A DNA stretch of 23,077 nucleotides from an uncultured Bacilli bacterium (GTDB taxonomy: Bacteria; Bacillota_I; Bacilli_A; RF39; UBA660). The stretch is from NCBI GenBank assembly GCA_944331815.1, contig CALVIQ010000092.1, positions 1-23,077 on the forward strand, given 5' to 3'. Positions within the stretch are counted from its first letter, which is position 1. Every line of letters starts with the position of its first letter. Positions 5,925-14,430 of the stretch are shown one piece after another. The position numbers were made by a program, and so were the translations under genes. The notes under the pieces were generated by a model. That model was given only the letters and a program-made list of their open reading frames with translations, was not told the origin of the DNA and did not search any database.

Positions 5925-8839
5925 AATTTTACACTTACTAATTTACTAACTCCAGATTCTTGCATTGTAATACCATATAAAGTATCAACATATTCCATTG
6001 TTTTTTTCTTATGAGTAATTATAATAAATTGTGTTTTATCTTTTAAATTACATACATACTTGCCAAATGAATCTACATTAACATCATCTAATGCAGCTTC
6101 AACTTCATCTAGTATACAAAATGGTACTGGTTTTGATTTTAATATAGCAAACAATAAACTAATTGCCGTAAATGTTTTTTCTCCACCTGATAATAATGAA
6201 ATTGTTGTTAATTTTTTACCTGGAGGTGATGCAACTATTTCAATGCCTGTTTCTAAAATATTGTTGGGATCAGTTAGTTTTAAATCAGCATTTCCACCTT
6301 TAAATAATTCTTTAAAAGTTATATTAAAATTTTCTTTAATAACTTTAAATGTTTTAATAAATTCTTTTTCCATTACTTTATCCATTTCAGATATAATTTC
6401 TAATAAAGTATTTTCAGCTTTAGTTAAATCATCTCTTTGATTAATTAAAAATTCATACCTTTCATTAACTTTATCAAATTCTTCGATGGAATCTAAATTA
6501 ACATTACCAATTTCTTTAATTTGTCTTTTTAAACTATTAACTTTGTTTCTAGCTATATCAATATCCATATCTAATTTATATCTAGTTATAGCTGTATCAT
6601 AAGTAATAGAATAATTTTCTGATAAAGTATTTAACAAATTATCTATTTTAACATCTAACCTATTAACAGAAATTTCTAAACTATTTAATTCTTCTTTTTT
6701 AGCATTATATAAACTATTTTCTTTTTTTACAGTTAGTTCATAATCGGATAATTCACTATTCAAATCCTCTTTTTTCTTCAATAAATTATTTAAATATAAA
6801 CTTACTTTATTTTTATTTTCTAAAGTTTCATAATATTCTTTCAACACTTGTTGTTCTTCTTCTTGTAATTTATTATCCAATATATTATTATTGCCCATTA
6901 TTTCATAAGTTGTTTCTTTTAAAAATTCTGTTTTATTTGCTATTTCTTTTTGATAATTTTCTAATATCACTTCTTTATTCATTTTTTCTTTGTTGATTAA
7001 ATAAATCTTATCTTCAACTGCTTTATAATCATTATCAATTTCATTTATTTTTTCTTCTATTTTACTTATGTTATCGGAAATTATTTTAATTTCTTTTATT
7101 TTATTTTCTAATTCATACTTTTCTAATATAATATTTCTTGTTTTAATTATATTACCACCAGTTAATGAACCTCCAACATGCAATAATTCACCATCTAAAG
7201 TAACTATTCTATATCTATAATTTATGTATTTAGCAATTATATTAGCATTATCAATATTATCAACTACTAGCACATTTCCTAATAAATTTAACATTATATT
7301 AGAATACTTTGAATCGTACTTAATCAAATTACTAGCAATATCAATAAATCCAGTTAAATTTATGTTCATATCAATATTTTTTGGTTTAATAATATTTAAT
7401 GGAAAAAATGTAGCTCTACCTAATTTGTTTTCTTTTAAATAATTAATAGCTTCTTTAGCACAATTTTCATTATCAACTACAATATTAGTAGAAGAAACAC
7501 CTAAAGCAGTAGAAATAGCTAAAGAATATTTTTCAGGGACATCAAATAAATTACCAATTATATCATGAATACCACATAATTTAGGATTATCTAATACTTT
7601 TTTAACAGAAGTTGGTAAACTACTATTATTATCAATACTATATTTTAAAGACTCAATTTGTAAATTTAAATTATTTTGATTTCTTAAATTATTTTGTAAT
7701 GATATATCTAATTTTTGTTTATTTTCCTTTATATTACTGATATCTTTATTTAAATTATCAATTTTTTTACTTAATTCAATTATCTGGTTTTCAATGAAAT
7801 CTTTTTCATTTTTTATACTGTTTAATTCGGTAGTTAATTTCAATTCTTTTTCTTTCAATAATACTAAATTTTCATGAACTTTACTATTTTCAACACTATA
7901 CTTTTGTCTTTCTAAAATAATTGCTTTACGACTATTTATTTTTTCGACATCACTAGTTAATTTAATTAAATAATCTTGATATTTTTTTATTTCAATATCA
8001 ATATCAATAATATTTTTCTTATATTGTTCTATTTTTGCTTCACATTTACTATTATCAGTAGTCAATTTAGATATTTCTAGTTTTAAATTTTCAATTCTAT
8101 TTTTCTTATTTTGATAATCAAAGTTTAAATTGGTTATATCTTCACTTAATAAAGCAATTTCAATATTTTCTAACTCAATATTTAAATCTTGATATTTTAA
8201 AGCTTTTTCTTTTTGTTCTTTTAGTGGCTCAATTCTATCTTCTAATTCATTAATAATATCATTAATACGATTCATATTATCATGCGTTTTATCTAATTTT
8301 CTTATAGCTTCTTCTTTTCTTCTTTTATATTTTAAAACCCCTGATGCTTCTTCGAATATAATTCTCCTATCATCTGGTTTATTAGATAATATTTCTTCAA
8401 TTTTACCTTGAGAAATAATATTGAAACTTTCCTTAGCTACACCACTATCTAATAACAAATTTGTTATATCTTTTAATCTGACTTTTTCATTATTAATAAA
8501 ATATTCATTACTACCATCTTTATAAACTCTTCTTTTAATTGCTACTTCATTAAATTCTAATGGTAAATATTTATCAGTATTATCAAATATTAAAGTTACA
8601 GACGCTACATTAGAGGGATTTCTTGATTTACTACCAGAAAATATGACATCAGTCATATTTCCGTCACCTCTTAATGATTTTACAGATTGTTCACCTAATA
8701 CCCACCTTACTGCATCAACAACATTACTTTTACCACTACCATTAGGACCAACAATTCCTGTTATTCTGTTATTTAATTCAATAAGTGTTTTATCAGCAAA
8801 TGATTTAAAACCATGTGCTTTAATTGCTTTCAAATACAT
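5909..8839 (-). CDS. smc: Chromosome partition/condensin ATPase SMC
   Basis: Core of the SMC-ScpAB condensin, which loads on the chromosome and extrudes loops for segregation. Walker A is GPNGSGKSN (31-39), the signature is LLSGGEKTF (about 882-890) and Walker B is FCILDEVEAALDD (about 907-919), as in Bacillus SMC. A hinge domain covers about residues 408-567 with GGSLTGG. Long heptad-rich coiled coils flank it (about 165-405 and 570-815). The 976-residue length is clearly below the usual 1,170-1,190; the loss is shared almost equally by the two arms, while head and hinge look complete. The start is firm: AAGGAG lies in the last codons of the upstream gene, 8 bases before the ATG, implying translational coupling. 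The usual neighbours rnc and ftsY are absent. Confidence 0.96.
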   Translation of the reverse strand: MYLKAIKAHGFKSFADKTLIELNNRITGIVGPNGSGKSNVVDAVRWVLGEQSVKSLRGDGNMTDVIFSGSKSRNPSNVASVTLIFDNTDKYLPLEFNEVAIKRRVYKDGSNEYFINNEKVRLKDITNLLLDSGVAKESFNIISQGKIEEILSNKPDDRRIIFEEASGVLKYKRRKEEAIRKLDKTHDNMNRINDIINELEDRIEPLKEQKEKALKYQDLNIELENIEIALLSEDITNLNFDYQNKKNRIENLKLEISKLTTDNSKCEAKIEQYKKNIIDIDIEIKKYQDYLIKLTSDVEKINSRKAIILERQKYSVENSKVHENLVLLKEKELKLTTELNSIKNEKDFIENQIIELSKKIDNLNKDISNIKENKQKLDISLQNNLRNQNNLNLQIESLKYSIDNNSSLPTSVKKVLDNPKLCGIHDIIGNLFDVPEKYSLAISTALGVSSTNIVVDNENCAKEAINYLKENKLGRATFFPLNIIKPKNIDMNINLTGFIDIASNLIKYDSKYSNIMLNLLGNVLVVDNIDNANIIAKYINYRYRIVTLDGELLHVGGSLTGGNIIKTRNIILEKYELENKIKEIKIISDNISKIEEKINEIDNDYKAVEDKIYLINKEKMNKEVILENYQKEIANKTEFLKETTYEIMGNNNILDNKLQEEEQQVLKEYYETLENKNKVSLYLNNLLKKKEDLNSELSDYELTVKKENSLYNAKKEELNSLEISVNRLDVKIDNLLNTLSENYSITYDTAITRYKLDMDIDIARNKVNSLKRQIKEIGNVNLDSIEEFDKVNERYEFLINQRDDLTKAENTLLEIISEMDKVMEKEFIKTFKVIKENFNITFKELFKGGNADLKLTDPNNILETGIEIVASPPGKKLTTISLLSGGEKTFTAISLLFAILKSKPVPFCILDEVEAALDDVNVDSFGKYVCNLKDKTQFIIITHKKKTMEYVDTLYGITMQESGVSKLVSVKLEEIE

Positions 8840-8844
8840 AATGT

Positions 8845-9672
8845 TTACTCCTTTATTGTAACTTTTCGTAATTTAATAGTTTCATTTCCTGAAGAATCTT
8901 TAGCGATATATTTTACTGTATAATTTCCAGCTAAAGGTTTAATATTTGATTCAACTGTTACCTCAACATCTTCATTACTATTATCAGTTACTGTGATATC
9001 AGATTTAAAATTATAAGTTCTTGATTGTTCATAAGTCATTTCCAAATTAGTATTAAAAGTTATTTCTGGCCCTACTGTATCTCTTACTACAATTGTCCTA
9101 TAAGCAACATTATCAACTGTTTTATATTGCACTAAATAAATACCTTTTTTATTTAAATTTAAATCAGGGGTAGTAGTAATAATAACATCAGATATGATGT
9201 TGTTAGTTGTGTCTTTTGCAGTTACACCCAAATCATTATAATTTGAACTTCCAATTTCAACATAATCTAATATATTACCATTAACTTTAATACTAGTAAG
9301 AGAATTATAATCTTTAGTATTACTGCCATTAACATTAACATCATATTCAATAATTCCGTTATTGTTTTTTATTTTTAAAATCATATCATTAGGAAATAGT
9401 TCTTTTGTCTTAGGATTTTTGATATCTATTTCAATTAAACCAGCTTCTTTTAATTGGCTTAAACTTAATGTTATATATTCTCCTTCATTTGGTCTTTGGT
9501 TATCACTCATCCATGCTTCTAATGCCAATTTAATACCATCTATTTGATTATTATATAATTCTTCATTACCGCTTCTTATAGCAGATGAGACAAGTGGAAT
9601 AATTACTAACATTAAAGCTCCTAAAATTATAATAATACCTAATAATTCTGCTAAAGTAAATCCTTTTTTCAT
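8845..9672 (-). CDS. Prepilin-like surface protein with Ig-like domains
   Basis: The N-terminus MKKGFTLAELLGIIIILGAL is a class III (type IV prepilin) signal: peptidase site G4-F5, Glu at mature position +5, then a hydrophobic helix to about residue 32. Residues 35-115 look like a small globular pilin region. About 118-196 and 197-275 are two beta-rich segments ending in GIYLVQYKTVDN and GNYTVKYIAKDSSGNE, resembling the DUF5011-type bacterial Ig-like fold. The cell-surface location is inferred. No prepilin peptidase, assembly ATPase or other pilin gene is in the window, so partner genes would be elsewhere. It sits third in the tcdA-to-smc operon with GGAGG 7 bases before the ATG. 'Pseudopilin with Ig domains' is as far as I would go. 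Confidence 0.8.
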   Translation of the reverse strand: MKKGFTLAELLGIIIILGALMLVIIPLVSSAIRSGNEELYNNQIDGIKLALEAWMSDNQRPNEGEYITLSLSQLKEAGLIEIDIKNPKTKELFPNDMILKIKNNNGIIEYDVNVNGSNTKDYNSLTSIKVNGNILDYVEIGSSNYNDLGVTAKDTTNNIISDVIITTTPDLNLNKKGIYLVQYKTVDNVAYRTIVVRDTVGPEITFNTNLEMTYEQSRTYNFKSDITVTDNSNEDVEVTVESNIKPLAGNYTVKYIAKDSSGNETIKLRKVTIKE

Positions 9673-9682
9673 AAATATCCTC

Positions 9683-10183
9683 CTAATTCATTAAAATATC
9701 ACCAATTAATTCAATTAATTTATCTTTAAATTCTTTTAATCTATAATAAATATCTTTAAAAAAATTATTTTTTGCTTTGCTAGTATCAATTTCAATTAAA
9801 TTCTTATTTTTAATAATTATTTTTGTGTCATATCTATTGTATTTGCTTTTCAACAACTCAATATCAACATTACCAAAATAATATATTTTTTTATTATTTA
9901 TATAAATACTATCCTTAATAAATGTATTAAAATATTTATATATTTCATCATAATTACATATAACATAATTAATTTTTTTCTTTTTAAAAACTTTTCTTAT
10001 TTTTTTAATTTTAATGGTTTTATTAAATAAGCTAAATTTATTTTTACCTTTAGTATAAGAATTTAATAAATTGCATTCTATTATTTTATCATTATCTTCA
10101 ATTGCTTTAGTTAATTTTTCATCTAATCCAATTCCTAATACTTTACCATCTAAATTTTTAATTATTTCTAATAATTCTTTCAT
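9683..10183 (-). CDS. Conserved-looking protein of unknown function
   Basis: I do not recognise this 166-residue protein. It is Lys/Ile/Asn-rich without membrane segments. The start (GKVLGIGLDEKL, then DKIIECNLLNS, then KKKINYVICNYDEIYKYF) has the alternating strand-helix look of a Rossmann-like fold, faintly like a methyltransferase motif I/II arrangement, but no diagnostic residues confirm this. It overlaps the end of tcdA. Of two adjacent ATGs, 10183 is better spaced (6 bases) from GAGG than 10186. It is followed after 10 bases by the prepilin-like gene, so it belongs to the same operon. Its position between a tRNA-modification gene and a surface-protein gene gives no functional hint. Confidence 0.7.
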   Translation of the reverse strand: MKELLEIIKNLDGKVLGIGLDEKLTKAIEDNDKIIECNLLNSYTKGKNKFSLFNKTIKIKKIRKVFKKKKINYVICNYDEIYKYFNTFIKDSIYINNKKIYYFGNVDIELLKSKYNRYDTKIIIKNKNLIEIDTSKAKNNFFKDIYYRLKEFKDKLIELIGDILMN

Positions 10184-10856
10184 CATTAACCTCTTTTATA
10201 ATATCATTGATAACATAATTAGTACATAACAAACCAGCTGTTCCTACAACATAACTAATAGAACCTAATTTATTACTTTTCAAAGGTTGTTCTTCACTAT
10301 AGACAACAGGAATTTTACCTTTTATGTTTTCTTTTTTTATTAGATTTCTTAATTTTCTAGCTAAAGGATCATAACAAGTTTTATCTAGATAACTAATTTT
10401 TATTTTACTAGCATCTACTCTATTTGCCATTCCCATTGATGATATAAATTTAATTTTATTTTTTAAACAATATTTAATTATTTCTTTTTTAGTTTCCAAA
10501 GTATCACAAGCATCAATTACATAATCAACTTTTTCTTTAAATAATAAGTTTAAATTATCTTTTGTAATAAATTCTGTAATTTTAACAACTTTGCAATCAG
10601 GATTTATTTTTTTAATTCTATCTTCCCACACATCTGTTTTGTATAATCCTACATTATTTATATTAGTCATCAATTGTCTATTCAAATTAGATATATCAAT
10701 TTTATCATTATCTACTATTATTAATTTATTGAAATAAGTACGAGCTAAAGTTTCTAAAGCATAACTTCCGACACCACCTAAACCAATTATTAATATTATT
10801 TTATTTTTTATGATATCTAATTTATTATCTAATAACCAAATTAATCTTTCTTGCAT
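10158..10856 (-). CDS. tcdA: tRNA threonylcarbamoyladenosine dehydratase (ThiF/E1-like)
   Basis: E1-like adenylating enzyme that cyclises t6A37 of tRNA to ct6A. The nucleotide-binding site is IIGLGGVGSYALE. It is followed by IVDNDKIDISNLNRQ, with the Asp and Arg typical of the ThiF/MoeB/E1 superfamily, and by VDYVIDACDTLETKKE. The later segment SYLDKTCYDPLARKLRN resembles the DPLAR region of TcdA/CsdL, which favours TcdA over ThiF or MoeB. The absence of thiamine or molybdopterin genes nearby agrees. I start at ATG 10856, 10 bases from the first base of GGTGGAAGG; ATG 10868 lies next to the -10 box and has no ribosome site. First gene of the four-gene operon ending in smc. Confidence 0.87.
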   Translation of the reverse strand: MQERLIWLLDNKLDIIKNKIILIIGLGGVGSYALETLARTYFNKLIIVDNDKIDISNLNRQLMTNINNVGLYKTDVWEDRIKKINPDCKVVKITEFITKDNLNLLFKEKVDYVIDACDTLETKKEIIKYCLKNKIKFISSMGMANRVDASKIKISYLDKTCYDPLARKLRNLIKKENIKGKIPVVYSEEQPLKSNKLGSISYVVGTAGLLCTNYVINDIIKEVNDERIIRNN

Positions 10857-10872
10857 ACCTTCCACCATACTA

Positions 10873-10901
10873 ATTATACAAAAAAAACTTAATAAAGTAA
10901 A
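10873..10901 (-). promoter_or_regulatory. Promoter of the tcdA-smc operon
   Basis: -10 TATAAT (10878-10873), 17-bp spacer containing a run of eight T, -35 TTTACT (10901-10896). The predicted start falls at the first base of the tcdA Shine-Dalgarno. Confidence 0.6.
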
Positions 10902-10966
10902 GGAAAATAGTTAAAATAAATTATTGATTTATTCTGTTATTCATAATTTAAAATAGGTGATAAAAA

Positions 10967-11182
10967 ATGGATATCTTGGATTTAATTATAAAAATTTCTT
11001 CTTTAATTGTAGCTGTTGGTGTTATTTTAACAAACATTAATAAAATTTTTAACCCTATATATAAAAAAATAATCGAATGTCAAAAAAATAGAGCTTATGA
11101 AATATATGATCATTATATTAATGATTTAAAAGGAAATTCATTTATTAAAGACAAATGGGAAAGATTAATAAATAAAGAATAA
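10967..11182 (+). CDS. Small membrane-anchored protein, unknown
   Basis: A 71-residue protein. One hydrophobic helix (about residues 5-24, LDLIIKISSLIVAVGVILTN) is followed by a charged region (KKIIECQKNRAYEIYDHYINDLKG). A single anchor with a charged tail is reminiscent of small phage or holin-like proteins, but no family is recognised and no phage genes are nearby. It has a GGTGAT ribosome site 6 bases before the ATG and a strong terminator directly after the stop, which supports a real gene. It is the only plus-strand gene between 5824 and 21881. Confidence 0.6.
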   Translation: MDILDLIIKISSLIVAVGVILTNINKIFNPIYKKIIECQKNRAYEIYDHYINDLKGNSFIKDKWERLINKE

Positions 11183-11212
11183 AAAGCTTGTTTATTTCAA
11201 ACAAGCTTTTTT
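11182..11212. terminator. Bidirectional terminator
   Basis: A 12-bp perfect stem (11182-11193 with 11199-11210), 5-base loop, with T runs in both directions. It ends the small plus-strand gene and the dnaQ-like gene; the dnaQ-like stop codon (11192-11194) spans the stem-loop boundary. Confidence 0.85.
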
Positions 11213-11704
11213 CTTACATTCTTGATAAACATAATTTGTCGTATAACAATCACCAATTGCTCGATGAGATACTTGATTAATTTTAAAATATTTTTTTAAA
11301 GTTTCTAGTTTATAATTATACATTTGAGGTAAATATTTTTTAGCAAGTAACAATGTATCGACGTTTTGATTATTTAACTTATTCATATTTAATTTATTTA
11401 AATTAAAATTAATAAATCCTAAATCAAATTCATTATTATGAGCAATCAAAGGTAAATCTTCAATAAAATCAATAAATTTAGGTAATACCAAATCAATAGT
11501 ATCTTCATTTACTAAATCTTCATCTTCAATTCCAGTTATTGTAGTTATTATTTCGGGTAATTTAATCTTAGGATTAATTAAATGATTAAATTCATTTACT
11601 AAAACATTATTTCTATATTTTAAAGCACCTATTTCAATTATTTTATCAAAATTTTTATTAAGTCCAGTAGTTTCAATATCAAAAACTACATAATCATCAT
11701 ACAT
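11192..11704 (-). CDS. DnaQ-like 3'-5' exonuclease (DEDDh)
   Basis: A 170-residue stand-alone exonuclease domain. The DEDDh motifs are VFDIETTG (Exo I, Asp and Glu), AHNNEFDLGFI (Exo II) and SHRAIGDCYTT (Exo III His and Asp). The layout matches the proofreading domain in PolC and the epsilon subunit (EXOIII superfamily), but no polymerase part is attached, so it may act in repair or RNA trimming rather than replication. Two ATGs follow AAGGAG; 11704 (7-base spacing) is preferred over 11707. It lies downstream of the frameshifted HExxH gene, possibly in one transcript. Substrate unknown. Confidence 0.88.
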   Translation of the reverse strand: MYDDYVVFDIETTGLNKNFDKIIEIGALKYRNNVLVNEFNHLINPKIKLPEIITTITGIEDEDLVNEDTIDLVLPKFIDFIEDLPLIAHNNEFDLGFINFNLNKLNMNKLNNQNVDTLLLAKKYLPQMYNYKLETLKKYFKINQVSHRAIGDCYTTNYVYQECKKKACLK

Positions 11705-11728
11705 CATAATACTCCTTCTTATTATAAT

Positions 11729-11938
11729 TTATAAATTAGATATTTTATCATCTTGGGAAATCATTTTTGCAATTTGACCACATATTTTATTATATCTATC
11801 CTTAAATTCTTCTTTAGATAATTTATTAGATAATGTTCTAGATTTTGATAATTCAATAAATTTTTCAATATAATCTTGTGATAATAGATTATGACAAAAA
11901 TTACTTAAATTGTTATATCCGAATTTGTTTGCTTCTTT
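11729..11938 (-). pseudogene. Out-of-frame 3' part of the HExxH protein gene
   Basis: After the stop of the upstream reading frame (11913-11915) the +1 frame is open and clearly protein-like: EANKFGYNNLSNF, then CHNLLSQDYIEKF, SKEEFKDRYNKICG, ending at TAA 11729-11731. The fragment has no start codon or ribosome site and begins inside the end of the upstream frame, so it is the displaced C-terminus (about 68 residues) of that gene. The shift must lie between 11938, just after an in-frame TAG, and 11916. A real mutation, a sequencing indel in the A-rich stretch, or +1 frameshifting are all possible. Confidence 0.7.
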
Positions 11939-12713
11939 CTATAAAAAACATTTCATGATTTTCTAGATAAAAATCATAATTATAACTAACAATACCCATA
12001 TCTAATCCAATAACTTTAGCATATTCGTCATCATGACTATTCATATATTCAAATTGTTTTAAATGCTTAAATTCATGTAACAGAGCAAATGTTTGATAAC
12101 AAAACATTTCATAATAATCTTGTTTGCTAATTTGTTCTAAACCAAAAAGTTGATGATACACCTCATAATTTATAAAAACAGTTTCTGGATATTCTGAGTA
12201 ATTAGTATGAGCAAATGAATTAGGATTGATTGTAAAATAAATATTATATTTTGAATTTGTAAATTGATTAATTAAATAAAAATTATAAATTAATAAAATG
12301 GGTAACTCTTCAGGAATCACTAATGGTAATTTAAAAATATAATTTTCGATTATTTTAATTATCAAATTTTTATCAACTTTCTCATTATTAATTATACTAT
12401 CTGCCACTAATTTTATAATAAATTCTAATTCGGCTTGTTCAATTTTCTCATTACTTAATCTGTTATTTAAATTACTTTCCCATTTTTTAACCTCATTATA
12501 AAAATCATTATTGCCTTCATCTAAAGTTTCACCATTTCTTTCAATTAATTTTATAAAATATATAATGTTAAATTTATCTTTATTTGATAACTTTGCATAA
12601 TATTCAAAAAAATTATTTTCTTTAAGTAATTTGCAAAAATAACTAAAATCATAATTTGATTTTAATGATTTCAAAATAAGATTTTGTAAATTATCATTTT
12701 CAAGTATATTCAT
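11913..12713 (-). CDS. Putative HExxH metalloprotease-like protein, frameshifted
   Basis: A 266-residue frame of unknown family. Residues 1-130 are charged and helical. Near the C-terminus LLHEFKHLKQF (HExxH at 213-217) is a gluzincin-type zinc motif. The frame ends in ...FFIERSKQIRI, but the +1 frame continues as EANKFGYN..., so the intact protein would read about ...FFIE(RE)ANKFGYN and run to about 327 residues. An E..AN.F segment after HExxH is where ImmA/IrrE-like and related peptidases have their third ligand, so the frameshift falls next to the presumed active site. No signal peptide or membrane segment. The ATG follows GGTGGG by only 3 bases. Protease function is inference from the motif. 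Confidence 0.65.
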   Translation of the reverse strand: MNILENDNLQNLILKSLKSNYDFSYFCKLLKENNFFEYYAKLSNKDKFNIIYFIKLIERNGETLDEGNNDFYNEVKKWESNLNNRLSNEKIEQAELEFIIKLVADSIINNEKVDKNLIIKIIENYIFKLPLVIPEELPILLIYNFYLINQFTNSKYNIYFTINPNSFAHTNYSEYPETVFINYEVYHQLFGLEQISKQDYYEMFCYQTFALLHEFKHLKQFEYMNSHDDEYAKVIGLDMGIVSYNYDFYLENHEMFFIERSKQIRI

Positions 12714-12728
12714 AGTCCCACCATTATA

Positions 12729-12737
12729 ATTATATCA
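12729..12737 (-). promoter_or_regulatory. Extended -10 promoter of the HExxH gene
   Basis: TGA-TATAAT (12737-12729) directly follows the U-run of the argS terminator; no good -35 is visible. The Shine-Dalgarno starts 6 bases downstream. Confidence 0.4.
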
Positions 12738-12764
12738 AAAAAATGTAGGATTTCTACATTTTTT
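12736..12764 (-). terminator. Terminator overlapping the argS stop
   Basis: Inverted repeat AAAAATGTAG / CTACATTTTT around a short loop, then U-run. The argS stop TAG (12754-12756) is in the 5' arm. Confidence 0.8.
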
Positions 12765-14412
12765 CTATCGTTTTAATACCTAATATACTAAGACCATTAG
12801 TTAATACTACTTTAATAGCTTCTAATAACATTAATTTAGAATATTTAATTTGTTCATTTTCTATATTGCTTATATTTATTTTTTCATAATAAGATGAGAA
12901 TTTTTGGGTTAAATTAAAGATATACTTAGTTAATAATACTGGTTCTGCTGTTTTTAATAAATCATTTACTAAATTTGGGAATTCAATTAAATCTTTAACG
13001 ATTTTATATTCTAATTCATCAGTTAATTTAATATCCACATAATCATATTTATTATTTCTTAAAATAGAATTGATTCTTACAATACTATATAAAATGTAGA
13101 TAGCCGATTCTCCTTGAAAACTAGTAGCATTATCAAAATTAAAATTAACTATTTTATTTTTAGATACATTTAACATAGTATATTTAATACATGCATTAGT
13201 TAAAATATTTAAAGTCTCTTGATTACATTCTAAATTTCTATTATCAAATTCTAATTTAATTTTTTCTTTTAACGCTTTAATAAAATCAGTGACTAATACT
13301 AAAGTTCCATTTGAAGTACTCATTTTATCACCATCTAATAAAACATATGAATAACTTATTAATTTAGGTGATTTATATCCCAATATATCTAGAGTAGCAG
13401 CAATTTGTTTCATATATACTTCTTGATCTTCACCTAAAACAATATAGTTATTAGTAGCATTTAAATCCATTTTATGCATTGTATAAGCGATATCTTTAAT
13501 TGGATATAAAGAAGTTTTATTAGATCTAGTTAATACTAGCACTGGTTCTTTAGTAGGAATATCATAATCACTTAAATCAACATAATTTCGACCACTTTCA
13601 TCTACTCTTAATTTACCTTTTTCATCTAATTTGTTTAAAATATTAGTTAAATAATTATTATAAACATAATCGGATTCATGAGTAAAAACATCAAAATGAA
13701 TATCTAATTGGTTAAATATTTCCATTTGCCCATTAACACATTTATCAGTAATAGTCTTAAATTTAGCAATCATTTTTTCATTACCACTTTCAACTAATTC
13801 CAAATAATCAAAAGCTTTTTGTTCTAAAGATAAATCAGTCTTTGCTTCATTAGAAATTTTAACATAAACATCTAAAATACTTTTAAAAGAATCATCTTTT
13901 AAGCCATACTTTTCAACACCTATTACTAATAGAGCAATTTTTTTACCTAAATCATTGATGAAATAATGTCTTTCAACTTTGTATCCAACAAATTCATATA
14001 GTCTAGATAAAAAGTCACCTATTAAACTATTTCTACATCTACCCATATGAGGTTCAGCATTAGGATTAATTGATGTATGTTCAATTAACAATGCATCATT
14101 ATGTCCTTGATTTAAAGAACCATAGCTTTTATTATTTAATACTTCTTTAATCACGTTACTTACTTTATCATAATTTAAATAAAAATTAACATAAGGCCCC
14201 ATTACATCAATTTTAGAAAATATATTTTCTTCATCTTTAATATTTTCTTTAATCATTTTACTTATTTCTAATGGATTTTTATTAGTTTCATCTCTAAAAT
14301 TAAAACATGGCACACTATAATCACCCATATTTGGTTTAGGTGGTGTTTCAACTACAACTTCCTTATCTTTAATAATTTCTTTTACTAATTTAATAATATA
14401 ATCTTTATACAT
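12754..14412 (-). CDS. argS: Arginyl-tRNA synthetase
   Basis: Class I synthetase charging tRNA-Arg. The N-terminal additional domain (about 1-90, with KPNMGDYSVPCFNF) is present, as are the catalytic core and a C-terminal helical anticodon-binding domain (about 430-552, with ESAIYILYSIVRI). The HIGH motif is degenerate: NPNAEPHMGR (H122-M-G-R125), where the second His is replaced by Arg. The KMSKS motif is KMSTS (363-367). The segment HYFINDLGKKIALLVIGV and the ILGEDQ-like VLGEDQEVYM fit ArgRS. The 552-residue length is normal. Identity is also supported by the T-box leader with an Arg specifier codon. The ATG follows AAAGGGTGA at good spacing. Confidence 0.95.
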   Translation of the reverse strand: MYKDYIIKLVKEIIKDKEVVVETPPKPNMGDYSVPCFNFRDETNKNPLEISKMIKENIKDEENIFSKIDVMGPYVNFYLNYDKVSNVIKEVLNNKSYGSLNQGHNDALLIEHTSINPNAEPHMGRCRNSLIGDFLSRLYEFVGYKVERHYFINDLGKKIALLVIGVEKYGLKDDSFKSILDVYVKISNEAKTDLSLEQKAFDYLELVESGNEKMIAKFKTITDKCVNGQMEIFNQLDIHFDVFTHESDYVYNNYLTNILNKLDEKGKLRVDESGRNYVDLSDYDIPTKEPVLVLTRSNKTSLYPIKDIAYTMHKMDLNATNNYIVLGEDQEVYMKQIAATLDILGYKSPKLISYSYVLLDGDKMSTSNGTLVLVTDFIKALKEKIKLEFDNRNLECNQETLNILTNACIKYTMLNVSKNKIVNFNFDNATSFQGESAIYILYSIVRINSILRNNKYDYVDIKLTDELEYKIVKDLIEFPNLVNDLLKTAEPVLLTKYIFNLTQKFSSYYEKINISNIENEQIKYSKLMLLEAIKVVLTNGLSILGIKTIEKM

Positions 14413-14430
14413 AAAATCACCCTTTCAAAA

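Noticed and set aside
11913..11942. RF2-like programmed +1 frameshift at the TAA
   Set aside because: The context is ATA-TAA-C without the CUU-UGA-C and internal Shine-Dalgarno of prfB. The +1 frame already looks coding before the stop, so the shift is probably earlier. Kept only as a frameshift of unknown cause.
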